NCBI RefSeq assembly: GCF_014650675.1
Contig: NZ_BMVK01000010.1
Coordinates: 186,001-250,000, forward strand
DNA length: 64,000 nt
Direction: 5' to 3'
From: Streptomyces anulatus
GTDB taxonomy: Bacteria; Actinomycetota; Actinomycetes; Streptomycetales; Streptomycetaceae
Part shown: piece after piece, positions 19,519-27,235 of the stretch
Layout of the letters: each line of letters starts with the position of its first letter
How positions within the stretch are numbered: position 1 is the first letter of the stretch
Translations under genes and position numbers: made by a program
The notes under the pieces: model-generated
Told to the model about the DNA's origin: nothing
Database searches by the model: none
Seen by the model: the letters and a program-made list of their open reading frames with translations, nothing else

Positions 19519-20703
19519 TCAGCGGTTGCACGGTGCGAACGGTCCGTCGTGACCGAAGGCGAGGCGGGCGAAGCGTTCGGCGATGCGCCGGTGGGCGGCG
19601 GGGTCCGGGTGCAGGTCGTCGGGCAACGGGAGTTCGGCGTGGTCGCTCTCGCCGTAGAGGTCGAGGCCGTCGAGGTAGTGCAGATGGGGGTCGGCGGGCG
19701 TGCGTTGCGCGACGATCCGGGCCAGCTCGTCGCGGATGACGGTGAGGGTCAGCTTGCCGGCGGAGCTCTCCCCGGGGTCGCCGATGGCCACGAACCGGAG
19801 CCGCCCCTCGCTCATCGCGCTGTAGTCCGGGGCGCTGGGGCCCGGTGTGGTCTCGTGGATGGGGCAGCAGATCGGCGAGACCACCAGGAGCGGTGCGGTG
19901 GGGTGGCCTTCGCGGATGGTGTCGAGGAAGCCGTGGACGGCCGGGCCGAAGGCCCGCAGCCGCATCAGGTCGGCGTTGACGAGGTTGATGCCGATCTTGA
20001 CGCTGATCAGGTCTGCGGGGGTGTCGCGCATGGCCCGGGCGGTGAACGGGTCGAGCAGGGCGCTGCCGCTGAACCCCAGATTGATCAGCTCGGCTTCGCC
20101 GAGGTTCGCGGCCAGCGCGGGCCAGGTGCCGGTCGGGCTGGTGGCGTTGGATCCGTGGCTGATGGAACTGCCGTGGTGCAGCCAGACCGGCCGGCCGCTC
20201 CGCCCGGGGCTCCGGAGCGGCGCGTCGGTGCGCAGGGCGACCAGCTGCGTGGTCTCGTCGTGCGGCAGCCAGATCTCGACGTCCTTCTCCTCGTCCGGCA
20301 GGCCGGTGAACCGGAGCGTTTCCACGGGGCCGGGCCGGGTCTGCGAGGTCATGGAGGCCAGATCGACGGTGAGCGTGTCACCGTCGGGGGCACTGGCCCG
20401 GGCCGCGGGGCGGCCGTCCACGAGGAGCTCGTACACGCCGTCGGGGCGCGGCGGCGCGCCGGGATAGACCCGCTTGGTGGCCACCACGTCCAGCTCGACG
20501 GCGGTGGCCCGGGTGCGGAACGCCAGTCGGACCCCGGAGGGCTGCGACTCGGCCATGGCCAGCTGGTCGTCGGGAATCTGCCGCCGTGCCCCCGCGGGCA
20601 GCCGGTGCGGCAGCATGCCGCGCCCGGTCCGCTCCAGGTCGAGCGCGCCCCGCAGGATGTCGGTGCTGATGGGGGTCGTCGTCCAGCCGTGCCGGGTGGT
20701 CAT
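19519..20703 (-). CDS. SGNH/GDSL-family hydrolase
   Basis: About 394 residues from the ATG at 20701-20703. The N-terminal about 180 residues form a beta-rich domain; the C-terminal SGNH hydrolase domain has the nucleophile serine in LHHGSSISHG, a Gly in NLGFSGSALLD, and DDLHPDPAAH holding the catalytic Asp and His. No signal peptide is visible, so it is probably cytoplasmic. Esterase or acetyl-carbohydrate esterase activity fits the family but the substrate is unknown. It follows a TetR gene by 41 bases and is probably in its operon. A start at 20787 would overlap the TetR gene and is rejected. Confidence 0.82.
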   Translation of the reverse strand: MTTRHGWTTTPISTDILRGALDLERTGRGMLPHRLPAGARRQIPDDQLAMAESQPSGVRLAFRTRATAVELDVVATKRVYPGAPPRPDGVYELLVDGRPAARASAPDGDTLTVDLASMTSQTRPGPVETLRFTGLPDEEKDVEIWLPHDETTQLVALRTDAPLRSPGRSGRPVWLHHGSSISHGSNATSPTGTWPALAANLGEAELINLGFSGSALLDPFTARAMRDTPADLISVKIGINLVNADLMRLRAFGPAVHGFLDTIREGHPTAPLLVVSPICCPIHETTPGPSAPDYSAMSEGRLRFVAIGDPGESSAGKLTLTVIRDELARIVAQRTPADPHLHYLDGLDLYGESDHAELPLPDDLHPDPAAHRRIAERFARLAFGHDGPFAPCNR

Positions 20704-20743
20704 GTTCTCGCTCTCTTCGTTCGTCGAGGGGCGGGAGGCGGGG

Positions 20744-21316
20744 TCAGGAAGGGGTGGGCCAGCTGCGCAGCAGGGAGTCGAGCGCATCGAGGATCTCCGT
20801 CCAGCTCTCCTGGGAGTCGGGGGAGCTGTGGCGGAAACCGCCGGCCGCCTCCAGCCCCACGTAACCGCTGAAGACGCTGCCCAGGAGCCGCACCGCGTGC
20901 GTCTGCTGGAGCTCGGTCAGGTCGTAGCCGCGCAGGATCGCCCGCATCATCCGGGAGTGCCGGACGCCTGCGCTCGCGGCAGCCGCGTCCGCGTCGAGCC
21001 GGAACCCGGCCGCGGCGAAGCGCCCCGGGTGCTGGAGCGCGTAGTCGCGGTAGGCGTTGGCGAAGGCGCCGAGCGCGTCCCGGCCCGCCCGCCCCGCGAG
21101 TGCCACCGACGCCCGGTCGGCGAGCTCCTCCAGGGCCAGCAGCGCGATCTTCGTCTTGAGGTCGTGGGCGTTCTTGACGTGCGAGTACAGGCTCGCGGTC
21201 CTGATGTCCAGCTTCCTGGCGAGCTCCGACGGGGTCACGTGCTCGAACCCGATCTCGTCCGCCAGGTCGGCCCCCGCCCGTACGACGCGCTCCGCGGCCA
21301 GTCCTGCTCGTGCCAT
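20744..21316 (-). CDS. TetR-family transcriptional regulator (WHG-type C-terminal domain)
   Basis: A 190-residue repressor. The N-terminal helix-turn-helix has GFEHVTPSELARKLDIRTASLYSHVKN; the C-terminal ligand domain (about 80-180) includes RLLGSVFSGYVGLEAAGGF, typical of TetR proteins with a WHG domain. It is first gene of the operon with the SGNH hydrolase and divergent from the FBP-domain gene. A perfect palindrome at 21362-21384 between the two starts is the probable operator, implying autoregulation and control of both directions. Confidence 0.9.
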   Translation of the reverse strand: MARAGLAAERVVRAGADLADEIGFEHVTPSELARKLDIRTASLYSHVKNAHDLKTKIALLALEELADRASVALAGRAGRDALGAFANAYRDYALQHPGRFAAAGFRLDADAAAASAGVRHSRMMRAILRGYDLTELQQTHAVRLLGSVFSGYVGLEAAGGFRHSSPDSQESWTEILDALDSLLRSWPTPS

Positions 21317-21361
21317 GCGACCCTCCGAACGCTCACCTGCGATTACCTAAGAAAATATATG

Positions 21362-21384
21362 TTTGCCTAATGAGATTAGGCAAA
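21362..21384. promoter_or_regulatory. Candidate TetR operator, perfect inverted repeat
   Basis: TTTGCCTAAT and ATTAGGCAAA are separated by GAG, a perfect 10-bp inverted repeat in an AT-rich island between the divergent TetR (start 21316) and FBP-domain (start 21399) genes. A third half-site-like TTACCTAA lies at 21343-21350. Confidence 0.75.
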
Positions 21385-21398
21385 TTAGCGTGAGCTCC

Positions 21399-21890
21399 AT
21401 GAAGCCCCTGACCGAGCAAGAGATCCGTACCGCCTTCGTGAACTGCACCAAGGGCGAGGCCAAGCGCCTGTCCGTTCCCCGCGACCTGGCCGACCGGCCC
21501 TGGGACGACCTGGACTTCCTGGGCTGGCGCGACCCCCAGGCCCCCGACCGGGCCTACCTCGTGCTCGCCTCGGCCGAGGGCCCCGTCGGCATCCAGCTGC
21601 GCTCCTCCGACGCCGGATCCTGGCAGACCCGCCGCAGCATGTGCTCGCTGTGCGTGACCGTCCATACCGGAGGCGTCTCCCTGCTCGTGGCCCCCAGGTC
21701 CGGGAAGGCGGGCCAGCAGGGCAACTCGGTCGGCGCCTACATGTGCAGCGACCTCGCCTGTTCGCTCTACGTGCGGGGGAAGAAGGACGCGGGCGTCGGG
21801 TCACGGCTCCGCGAATCCCTCACCCTGGAACAGCAGATCGAGCGAACCGTGGCGAACCTCGCGGCGTTCATCGCCAAGGTGACGGCATGA
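21399..21890 (+). CDS. FBP-domain zinc-finger protein (EF-G-binding protein C-terminal type)
   Basis: A 163-residue protein resembling the FBP (treble-clef) family related to FusB-type EF-G-binding proteins. It starts KPLTEQEIRTAFVNCTKGEAKRL, contains DLDFLGWRDPQAPDRAYLV, and has zinc ligands CSLC (about 78-81) and CSDLAC near 120, followed by a C-terminal helix. FusB-family proteins rescue ribosome-bound EF-G; a role in translation or fusidic-acid tolerance is inference by homology. It begins 15 bases after the palindrome, so the divergent TetR probably controls it. Confidence 0.78.
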   Translation: MKPLTEQEIRTAFVNCTKGEAKRLSVPRDLADRPWDDLDFLGWRDPQAPDRAYLVLASAEGPVGIQLRSSDAGSWQTRRSMCSLCVTVHTGGVSLLVAPRSGKAGQQGNSVGAYMCSDLACSLYVRGKKDAGVGSRLRESLTLEQQIERTVANLAAFIAKVTA

Positions 21891-22235
21891 CCCGACGCGC
21901 TCCGCGGGGGCGTCGTCGTGCGGCACGGGGAGCACGTGAGCGCCTCCGTCGATCGTGGCGGGCGAGGCCGACGGCAAGGTTCCGGACGCCGTGGTGAACG
22001 GTTCCGGCCGTGGAAGGGCCGGTCTTCGCCCCGGTGCCGCTCCGCCGCACCCGCTGGACCTGAGCGGATGGGAAAGCGTTCGACCGTGTGCGAAAGACAC
22101 CGGCCAGATCCGCGGTCCCGCCGAAGTGGCCGGTCCGGACGTCGACCCAATAGGTGCCTGGGGCATCCAATTGGGGTGAGGGGCGGAGCGACCCGCTCCG
22201 CCCCTATCACCGAGCACTGCGAGGCGACCGCTCCC
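21891..22235 (+). other. Intergenic region upstream of the P450, with a strong hairpin
   Basis: This 345-base stretch holds no convincing gene. The one clear structure is a perfect hairpin, AGGGGCGGAGCG (22179-22190) and CGCTCCGCCCCT (22194-22205), with a three-base loop. It ends 30 bases before the P450 start, so it is either the terminator of the FBP gene or a leader structure of the P450 operon. Confidence 0.6.
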
Positions 22236-23486
22236 ATGACGGAATCCACGACGGAACCGGCCCGCCAGGACCCCGCTCTCACCGGCCCTTCGACCCGAAC
22301 TGCCTCCGCGACACCGTTCCCGCAGGACCGCGAGTGCCCCTACCACCCGCCCACCGGGTACGAACAGCTGGGCGCGGACCGGCCGTTGAGCCGGGTCACC
22401 CTCTTCGACGGACGTCCGGTCTGGGCGGTCACCGGCCACGCCCTGGCCCGTCGGCTGCTGGCGGATCCGCGACTGTCCACCGACCGCACCCATCCCGACT
22501 TCCCTGTTCCGGCCGAGCGGTTCGCGAACGTGCAGGGTCGGCGTGTGGCTCTGCTCGGCGTCGACGACCCCGAGCACAACACCCAGCGCAGGATGCTCAT
22601 CCCGAGCTTCTCCGTGAAGCGGATCGCCGCGCTGCGCCCCCGCATCCAGGAAACGGTGGACGGGCTCCTGGACGCGATGGAACGGCAGGGGCCGCCGTCC
22701 GAGCTGGTCGCCGACTTCGCGCTGCCGGTGCCGTCGATGGTGATCTGCGCGCTCCTCGGTGTCCCGTACGCCGACCACGAGTTCTTCGAGGGCTGCTCGC
22801 GGCGGCTCCTGCGGGGTCCGGGCGCGGCCGATGTGGACAAGGCCCGGATCGAGCTGGAGGACTATCTGGGCGCCCTGATCGACCGCAAGCGGGTGGAGCC
22901 GGGGGAGGGGCTCCTGGACGAGCTGATCCACCGGGACCACCCGGACGGGCCCGTCGACCGCGACGACCTCGTCTCGTTCGCCGTGATCCTGCTCGTCGCC
23001 GGGCACGAGACGACGGCGAACATGATCTCGCTCGGTACGTTCACGCTGCTGAGGCACCCGGAGCAACTGGCGGCGCTGCGGTCCGGACGGACGACGACGG
23101 CCGCGGTGGTGGAGGAGCTGCTGCGGTTCCTGTCCATCGCCGACGGTCTGCAGCGGCTGGCCACCGAGGACATCGAGGTGGCCGGGACGACGATCCGCGA
23201 GGGGGAGGGCGTGTTCTTCTCGACCTCGCTCATCAACCGCGACACCGAGGTGTACGCGCATCCGGAGGCGCTCGACTGGGACCGGCCCTCCCGCCACCAC
23301 CTCGCCTTCGGCTTCGGCGTCCACCAGTGCCTGGGCCAGAACCTGGCCCGTACCGAGCTCGACATCGCCCTGCGTACGCTCTTCGAGCGGCTGCCGGCCC
23401 TCAGGCTCGCCGTGCCCGCGCACGAGATCCAGCACAAACCCGGGGACACGATCCAGGGTCTGCTGGAACTGCCCGTGGCATGGTGA
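22236..23486 (+). CDS. Cytochrome P450, CYP105-like
   Basis: A 416-residue P450 with I-helix motif AGHETTAN, ExxR motif (EELLR), and heme-binding loop FGFGVHQCLGQNLAR with the proximal cysteine. The N-terminal CPYHPPTGYEQL and overall length match soluble bacterial class I P450s of the CYP105/107 type, which hydroxylate xenobiotics or natural products. The start is the ATG at 22236; frame extension upstream to 21918 is Arg-rich non-coding sequence. A ferredoxin gene follows directly (overlapping or within six bases). No reductase is adjacent; the substrate is unknown. Confidence 0.93.
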   Translation: MTESTTEPARQDPALTGPSTRTASATPFPQDRECPYHPPTGYEQLGADRPLSRVTLFDGRPVWAVTGHALARRLLADPRLSTDRTHPDFPVPAERFANVQGRRVALLGVDDPEHNTQRRMLIPSFSVKRIAALRPRIQETVDGLLDAMERQGPPSELVADFALPVPSMVICALLGVPYADHEFFEGCSRRLLRGPGAADVDKARIELEDYLGALIDRKRVEPGEGLLDELIHRDHPDGPVDRDDLVSFAVILLVAGHETTANMISLGTFTLLRHPEQLAALRSGRTTTAAVVEELLRFLSIADGLQRLATEDIEVAGTTIREGEGVFFSTSLINRDTEVYAHPEALDWDRPSRHHLAFGFGVHQCLGQNLARTELDIALRTLFERLPALRLAVPAHEIQHKPGDTIQGLLELPVAW

Positions 23487-23491
23487 GCGGC

Positions 23492-23689
23492 ATGCGCGTC
23501 GAGGTCGACAAGGAACGCTGCGTGGGGGCCGGCATGTGCGCGCTGACCGCGCCGGACGTGTTCACGCAGGACGACGACGGGTTCAGCGAGATGCTTCCCG
23601 GCCGCCCCGCGGGGACGGGGGACCACCCGCTGGTACGGGAGGCCGTACGGGCCTGCCCGGTCGGGGCGGTGTCCTTGACCGACGACTGA
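23492..23689 (+). CDS. [3Fe-4S] ferredoxin partner of the P450
   Basis: A 65-residue ferredoxin of the type linked to Streptomyces P450s. It opens MRVEVDKERCVGAGMC, giving the CX5C pair, and ends ACPVGAV with the third ligand CP; Gly/Ala at the fourth position marks a [3Fe-4S] or labile cluster. It passes electrons from a ferredoxin reductase to the P450. Alternative starts at 23480 (ATG) and 23483 (GTG, overlapping the P450 stop as GTGA) would add a few residues and couple translation. Confidence 0.88.
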   Translation: MRVEVDKERCVGAGMCALTAPDVFTQDDDGFSEMLPGRPAGTGDHPLVREAVRACPVGAVSLTDD

Positions 23690-23697
23690 CGGCCGGG

Positions 23698-23731
23698 CCC
23701 GGCGGGACGCAACAGGGTCACGCCCGCCGGG
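23698..23731. terminator. Hairpin after the P450-ferredoxin operon
   Basis: CCCGGCGGG (23698-23706) pairs with CCCGCCGGG (23723-23731), nine bases after the ferredoxin stop and before the convergent TerB-family gene. Confidence 0.65.
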
Positions 23732-23762
23732 TTCCCGCGCTACGGGAAGCGCACCGGACGGA

Positions 23763-24317
23763 TCAGAGGCCGAACTCCTGCGGGGACACCCCGAGCGCCA
23801 TGCACGCTTCCCGCAGGACCTGCGCCTCGGCCGGGGCGATGTACCCGTCCGCACCGGCGATCACGAAGCCGGTCTGGACGACGGCCTTGGCCTCCACAGG
23901 CTTCTTCGCGGCCTTGGCGATCTCCTGCATGGCCTCGGTCTTGCCCTGCTGGAAGTTGAACATCATCTGATCGACATGCTTGTTGAACCTCTGCCGCAAC
24001 TGCTCGGGAGGGAAGTTCTGCAGGACGTCGTTCTGCAGGATCAGCGTCTCCACGTGGTGCCGCTCGGCGGGGTCGACGGACCCGTCGGCGGCCGCGACCA
24101 GAGCGCACATCGCCATGCTGGCGTCCCGGTACGCCCCGCTCTTGAGCTCCGTCTTGAGGGAGCCGAGCTGCGACTTGAGCAGCCCCACCAGCTTCTCCTT
24201 CGAGCCGCCGGCGGCTCCCGTACCCGCCTGCCGCTGGCCGCCGGGGCTCCTCGTGCCCTGCGACTGCTGTTGCTGCAGCCCCTTGGCCTGGTCCTTGATG
24301 CGGTCCCACATAGCCAT
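23763..24317 (-). CDS. TerB-family (tellurite-resistance-like) protein
   Basis: A 184-residue soluble protein. The N-terminal about 45 residues are Gln/Gly-rich and low-complexity (KGLQQQQSQG); residues about 50-180 form the helical TerB domain with acidic metal-binding-like turns AADGSVDPAE and GADGYIAPAEAQ, which repeat at equivalent positions in the two halves. TerB proteins bind metal ions at the inner membrane in stress systems; this solitary copy may simply be a stress protein. The ATG at 24317 has AAGGTGG upstream; a second ATG two codons in is possible. Confidence 0.85.
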   Translation of the reverse strand: MAMWDRIKDQAKGLQQQQSQGTRSPGGQRQAGTGAAGGSKEKLVGLLKSQLGSLKTELKSGAYRDASMAMCALVAAADGSVDPAERHHVETLILQNDVLQNFPPEQLRQRFNKHVDQMMFNFQQGKTEAMQEIAKAAKKPVEAKAVVQTGFVIAGADGYIAPAEAQVLREACMALGVSPQEFGL

Positions 24318-24427
24318 GCGTGCCACCTTGTCGATCGGATCGATGGTCCGCGCGACGTGCGCGGACTGTTGCAACCATTCTTCGTGGACCGCCCGTTGGC
24401 GGCCCTCGCCCGGTGACCGGTGAGCCA

Positions 24428-24448
24428 CCCGGAGCCGACGGCTCCGGG
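24428..24448. terminator. Hairpin downstream of the DedA gene
   Basis: CCCGGAGCCG and CGGCTCCGGG form 10-bp arms around one base, 17 bases past the DedA stop. It probably terminates DedA transcription before the TerB-family gene. Confidence 0.55.
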
Positions 24449-24464
24449 CGCTCCGTCGCACCGG

Positions 24465-25121
24465 TCACACGTGGTCCCTCTGCCGATCGCCCCGACGGGA
24501 ACGCAGCCTGCGAACGACCGCCACGGCCAGCGCTGCGACCACCAGCACCAGGACGACCTTCGAGAGCACCCCGACGTAACTCTCCACGAGCTCCCACTGG
24601 TCACCCAGCAGGTATCCGGCCATGACGAGGATGAAGTTCCATATGAAGCTGCCCAGGGCGGTGAGGAGTACGAAGATCGGCAGGGGCATCCGCTCGACGC
24701 CGGCCGGGACGCTGATCAGACTGCGGAAGATCGGAATCATCCGGCCGAAGAAGATGGCCTTCATGCCGTGCTTGACGAACCACTGCTCGGTCTTCTTCAG
24801 GTCGGACACCTTCACCAGCGGGAGCCGCTCCCACAGGGCGTACATGCGGTCCCGGCCGAAGAGCGCGCCGATCTGATAGAGGGCGACAGCGCCCACCACC
24901 GATCCCAGCGTCGTCCAGAACAGGGCGGAGAACAGGCTGATCACTCCCTGCCCCGCGGCGAAGCCCGTCAGCGGCAGGATGATTTCGCTCGGCAACGGCG
25001 GGAAGAGGTTCTCCAAGGCGATCGCCAGCCCGGCCCCGGGGCCGCCCATGGTTTCGACAAGGCTGGTCGCCCACCCTGCGATGCCGCTCGCCGGCTCCGA
25101 GGCGAGAGGGAAATACTGCAT
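24465..25121 (-). CDS. DedA/SNARE-associated (VTT domain) membrane protein
   Basis: A 218-residue integral membrane protein. The VTT core is clear: ENLFPPLPSEIILPLTGF (re-entrant loop with acidic residues), a helix region QGVISLFSALFWTTLGSVVGAVALY, then RMIPIFRSLISVPAG (conserved Arg/Pro segment) and a C-terminal helix. DedA proteins act in lipid (undecaprenyl phosphate or phospholipid) flipping and proton-dependent envelope homeostasis. The Arg-rich tail RRLRSRRGDRQRDHV is cytoplasmic. The promoter region carries several GGAAT(T)CC palindromes (25198-25275). Confidence 0.92.
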   Translation of the reverse strand: MQYFPLASEPASGIAGWATSLVETMGGPGAGLAIALENLFPPLPSEIILPLTGFAAGQGVISLFSALFWTTLGSVVGAVALYQIGALFGRDRMYALWERLPLVKVSDLKKTEQWFVKHGMKAIFFGRMIPIFRSLISVPAGVERMPLPIFVLLTALGSFIWNFILVMAGYLLGDQWELVESYVGVLSKVVLVLVVAALAVAVVRRLRSRRGDRQRDHV

Positions 25122-25453
25122 GTGCGTCTGCTCCAGGACTGAGTCGGGGGGCCGAGATCGGGGTGTTGGCCAACTCGGCTTCCTATCTTTTGGGGCCGGA
25201 ATTCCACAGGGTCCGATCGGATTCCGAGAGAGGAATCCGAGGGCCGTTCACGTGCGAATTGCTGCGGAATTCCGCGTGACGCGGGACGTGATGGCACGTA
25301 TCCGCGGGCGGGAGATCAACGGCAGGTCGCCGGGGGCCTGCTCACCGAAAGGGCCGAGCGTGCGCAATCCGCCGGGTCGACAGGGCGGAGTTGCTGAACG
25401 GCGTCGGGTGATACGGGTCCGGCGGGCTGCCGCAGGGTGATCGGAGAGTTCGC
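25122..25453. other. DedA upstream region with clustered GGAAT(T)CC palindromes
   Basis: This 332-base gap has no gene. It contains GGAATTCC at 25198-25205, a 9-bp perfect inverted repeat TCGGATTCC/GGAATCCGA with a six-base spacer (25217-25240), and the 12-bp palindrome GCGGAATTCCGC (25264-25275). The three share one core within 80 bases, about 75-155 bases upstream of the DedA start. They look like operator repeats for an unidentified regulator. Confidence 0.55.
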
Positions 25454-25810
25454 TCAGCAGCGAAGGATCTGGACCCGGGCAGGGCTTCGCGATCCCGAGT
25501 GCGAAGAATGCTGCCGGGCGACATCCGTCGCGCAGTCGTGAAGATCCGGTGATGCGGAGGGAATGCCGGCCTGCACGGGAGGCGAGGCCGTCGCGCTTCC
25601 CGCTTTGTGGCGGTGCTGGAGCGTGACGTCACCGTCCACGCCCTCCAGCGGCGTGTTCGGTCCTGACCCGTCGAATACGGACACGGCGTGGGAATGAGGT
25701 GCCGTGTCGACGGTCTGCAGGGTCTGAGCGGAGGAGCCGAGAGTGAACGCGGAAATCATCAGGAGCACGGCGATACCGGCGTAGAAGGCCAGCATCTCCC
25801 TGCAGCGCAT
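25454..25810 (-). CDS. Small His-rich membrane-anchored or secreted protein, unknown function
   Basis: A 118-residue product not recognised as a family. Residues about 5-27 form one hydrophobic helix (MLAFYAGIAVLLMISAFTLG); the remainder is predicted outside the membrane, hydrophilic and histidine-rich (HSHAV, LQHRHK, DLHDC, QHSSHSG), ending in a cysteine. It has a plausible ribosome site (AGGGAG). Metal binding is suggested only by composition. An OmpR-type direct repeat lies about 100 bases upstream. It could be a spurious frame, but the clean signal-like helix argues that it is real. Confidence 0.5.
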   Translation of the reverse strand: MRCREMLAFYAGIAVLLMISAFTLGSSAQTLQTVDTAPHSHAVSVFDGSGPNTPLEGVDGDVTLQHRHKAGSATASPPVQAGIPSASPDLHDCATDVARQHSSHSGSRSPARVQILRC

Positions 25811-25907
25811 TCCTACGCTCCCTGTCCCGGTCGATTCGGCTCGTAGGGCGAAGTGCCAAAGCCGCTCGGCGAATTGCCGCCGCAGGACTGCACTCTAACA
25901 GCCCGAA

Positions 25908-25925
25908 CTGAAGCGAACCTGAAGC
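25908..25925. promoter_or_regulatory. Direct repeat with 11-bp period, candidate OmpR-family site
   Basis: CTGAAGC-GAAC-CTGAAGC repeats with one helical-turn spacing, the usual layout of tandem OmpR/PhoP-family sites. It lies between the His-rich small gene (start 25810) and the stop of the MOSC gene (26002). Confidence 0.4.
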
Positions 25926-26001
25926 CCATTTCGCCGTACGGCCCACGCGCCGCGGCGGCCGTACGGCCGTGGGCGGCCCTCCGCCCGGTCGGGCCGGCCC
26001 T

Positions 26002-26547
26002 CTAGACGCGTTCCAGGCTCCGGTGAGGCGGCGGCGGCAGCTCGACCTCGACGGTGTCGCCCGCGCGGACCGTCCCGCCGGCGCGGACCACGGCCATGAC
26101 ACCCGACTTGAAGGTGAACTCGCCCGACACGGGATCCAGGGCGAAGACCTCGCCCAGCAGCCCCTGGCGGAAGTCGTTGATCTTCGCGCACGGATTGCGC
26201 AGCCCGGTCACCTCCAGCACCGCTTCCTCGCCGAGGCGCAGCAGGGTTCCGGTGGGAAGGCCGAGGAGATCCACTCCCGCGGTGGTGACGTTCTCGCCGA
26301 GCTGGCCCGCCGACACGTCGAAGCCCTTGAGCGCGAGCTCCTCGAAGAGTTCCTCGTGCATCAGGTGGACCTGGCGCAGGTTGGGCAGGTCCGGTTCGTA
26401 CGTCATGCGGAACTGGTGGCGAATCGTCGTCCCCGCATGCACATCCCCCTCCACGCCGAGCCCGGCGAGCAGCGTGATGAACGGGTGCGTGGGTTTGCTG
26501 AACCCGTACCGCTCGTTGCGGCTCACCGCGGTGACCCGGCCGCCCAT
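26002..26547 (-). CDS. MOSC-domain protein
   Basis: A 181-residue MOSC (molybdenum cofactor sulfurase C-terminal) protein of the YiiM type. It has GLGVEGDVHAGTTIRHQ, GQLGENVTTAGVDL, and the conserved cysteine in LEVTGLRNPCAKIND, the proposed sulfur or cofactor ligand. MOSC proteins carry or use persulfide, or act on N-hydroxylated substrates with molybdenum cofactor. Start ATG at 26547 with ribosome site GGAGGG. It follows a TetR gene by 70 bases on the same strand; whether they are co-regulated is unclear. Confidence 0.9.
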   Translation of the reverse strand: MGGRVTAVSRNERYGFSKPTHPFITLLAGLGVEGDVHAGTTIRHQFRMTYEPDLPNLRQVHLMHEELFEELALKGFDVSAGQLGENVTTAGVDLLGLPTGTLLRLGEEAVLEVTGLRNPCAKINDFRQGLLGEVFALDPVSGEFTFKSGVMAVVRAGGTVRAGDTVEVELPPPPHRSLERV

Positions 26548-26617
26548 GGTGCCCTCCGTGTCGTCGTCCGTCGCTGCCCCGATCGTACGGAGGGCCCGTC
26601 CGGGGCCCGGACGCCGG

Positions 26618-27235
26618 TCAGTACGGCAAGCCCTCCGAGGCGGCCCGCAGAGCGGCCAGGACGCAGGTCGTGATCTCCTCGCCCGACGCCTCGGGACGGT
26701 CCGCGTACCGCTGGGCGAATTCCTCCGCCGCCGCGCGCAGCGCGCCGTTGAGCGTCGCCGCGTGCACCTTCGTTGCCAGCGCGTCGGCGCTGCCGCCGGA
26801 ACGCCGGGCGAGGAGTTCCGCGAGGACCGGCAGGGCGTCGTCATGGGCCTGGAGCCAGACGGCCCGCAGCGCGGGGTCGGTGGACGTCATCCGGATCAGG
26901 TCGAGGACGGCCGGAGCCGCGAGGGGCAGCGCGCCGCTCCGGCTGGACCGCGTCACGAAGTCCAGCAGCGTCATCCCGGGCGGCCACGCGGCCAGTTGGT
27001 CCACCGCCATCTCGAGCCCCGCCGAGAGCAGGGGCAGGACGCAGCTCTCCTTGGTGGGGAAGTGACGCCACAGGGTGCGGGACGAGATGCCCACGGCCCG
27101 GGCGATCTGTTCGCCCGTGGTGCCGGTGACGCCCTGGGAGGTGAACAGGCGGACCGCCTCGCCGGCGATCTCGAGGCGGAGGGCGACCCTGCGTCGCTGA
27201 GCGAGCGTCGGCTTGGCGGCGGCCGCCCCGGCCAT
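26618..27235 (-). CDS. TetR-family transcriptional regulator
   Basis: About 205 residues starting at the ATG at 27233-27235. The N-terminal helix-turn-helix reads VTGTTGEQIARAVGISSRTLWRHFPTKESCV; the C-terminal domain is all-helical with RMTSTDPALRAVWLQAHDDA, like MftR-type regulators. It is divergent from a secreted lipase gene with a 380-base gap. A perfect palindrome TGTCACTGAGTGACA at 27340-27354 is the likely operator. A longer in-frame start at 27355 would run through the palindrome and is rejected. Confidence 0.88.
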   Translation of the reverse strand: MAGAAAAKPTLAQRRRVALRLEIAGEAVRLFTSQGVTGTTGEQIARAVGISSRTLWRHFPTKESCVLPLLSAGLEMAVDQLAAWPPGMTLLDFVTRSSRSGALPLAAPAVLDLIRMTSTDPALRAVWLQAHDDALPVLAELLARRSGGSADALATKVHAATLNGALRAAAEEFAQRYADRPEASGEEITTCVLAALRAASEGLPY

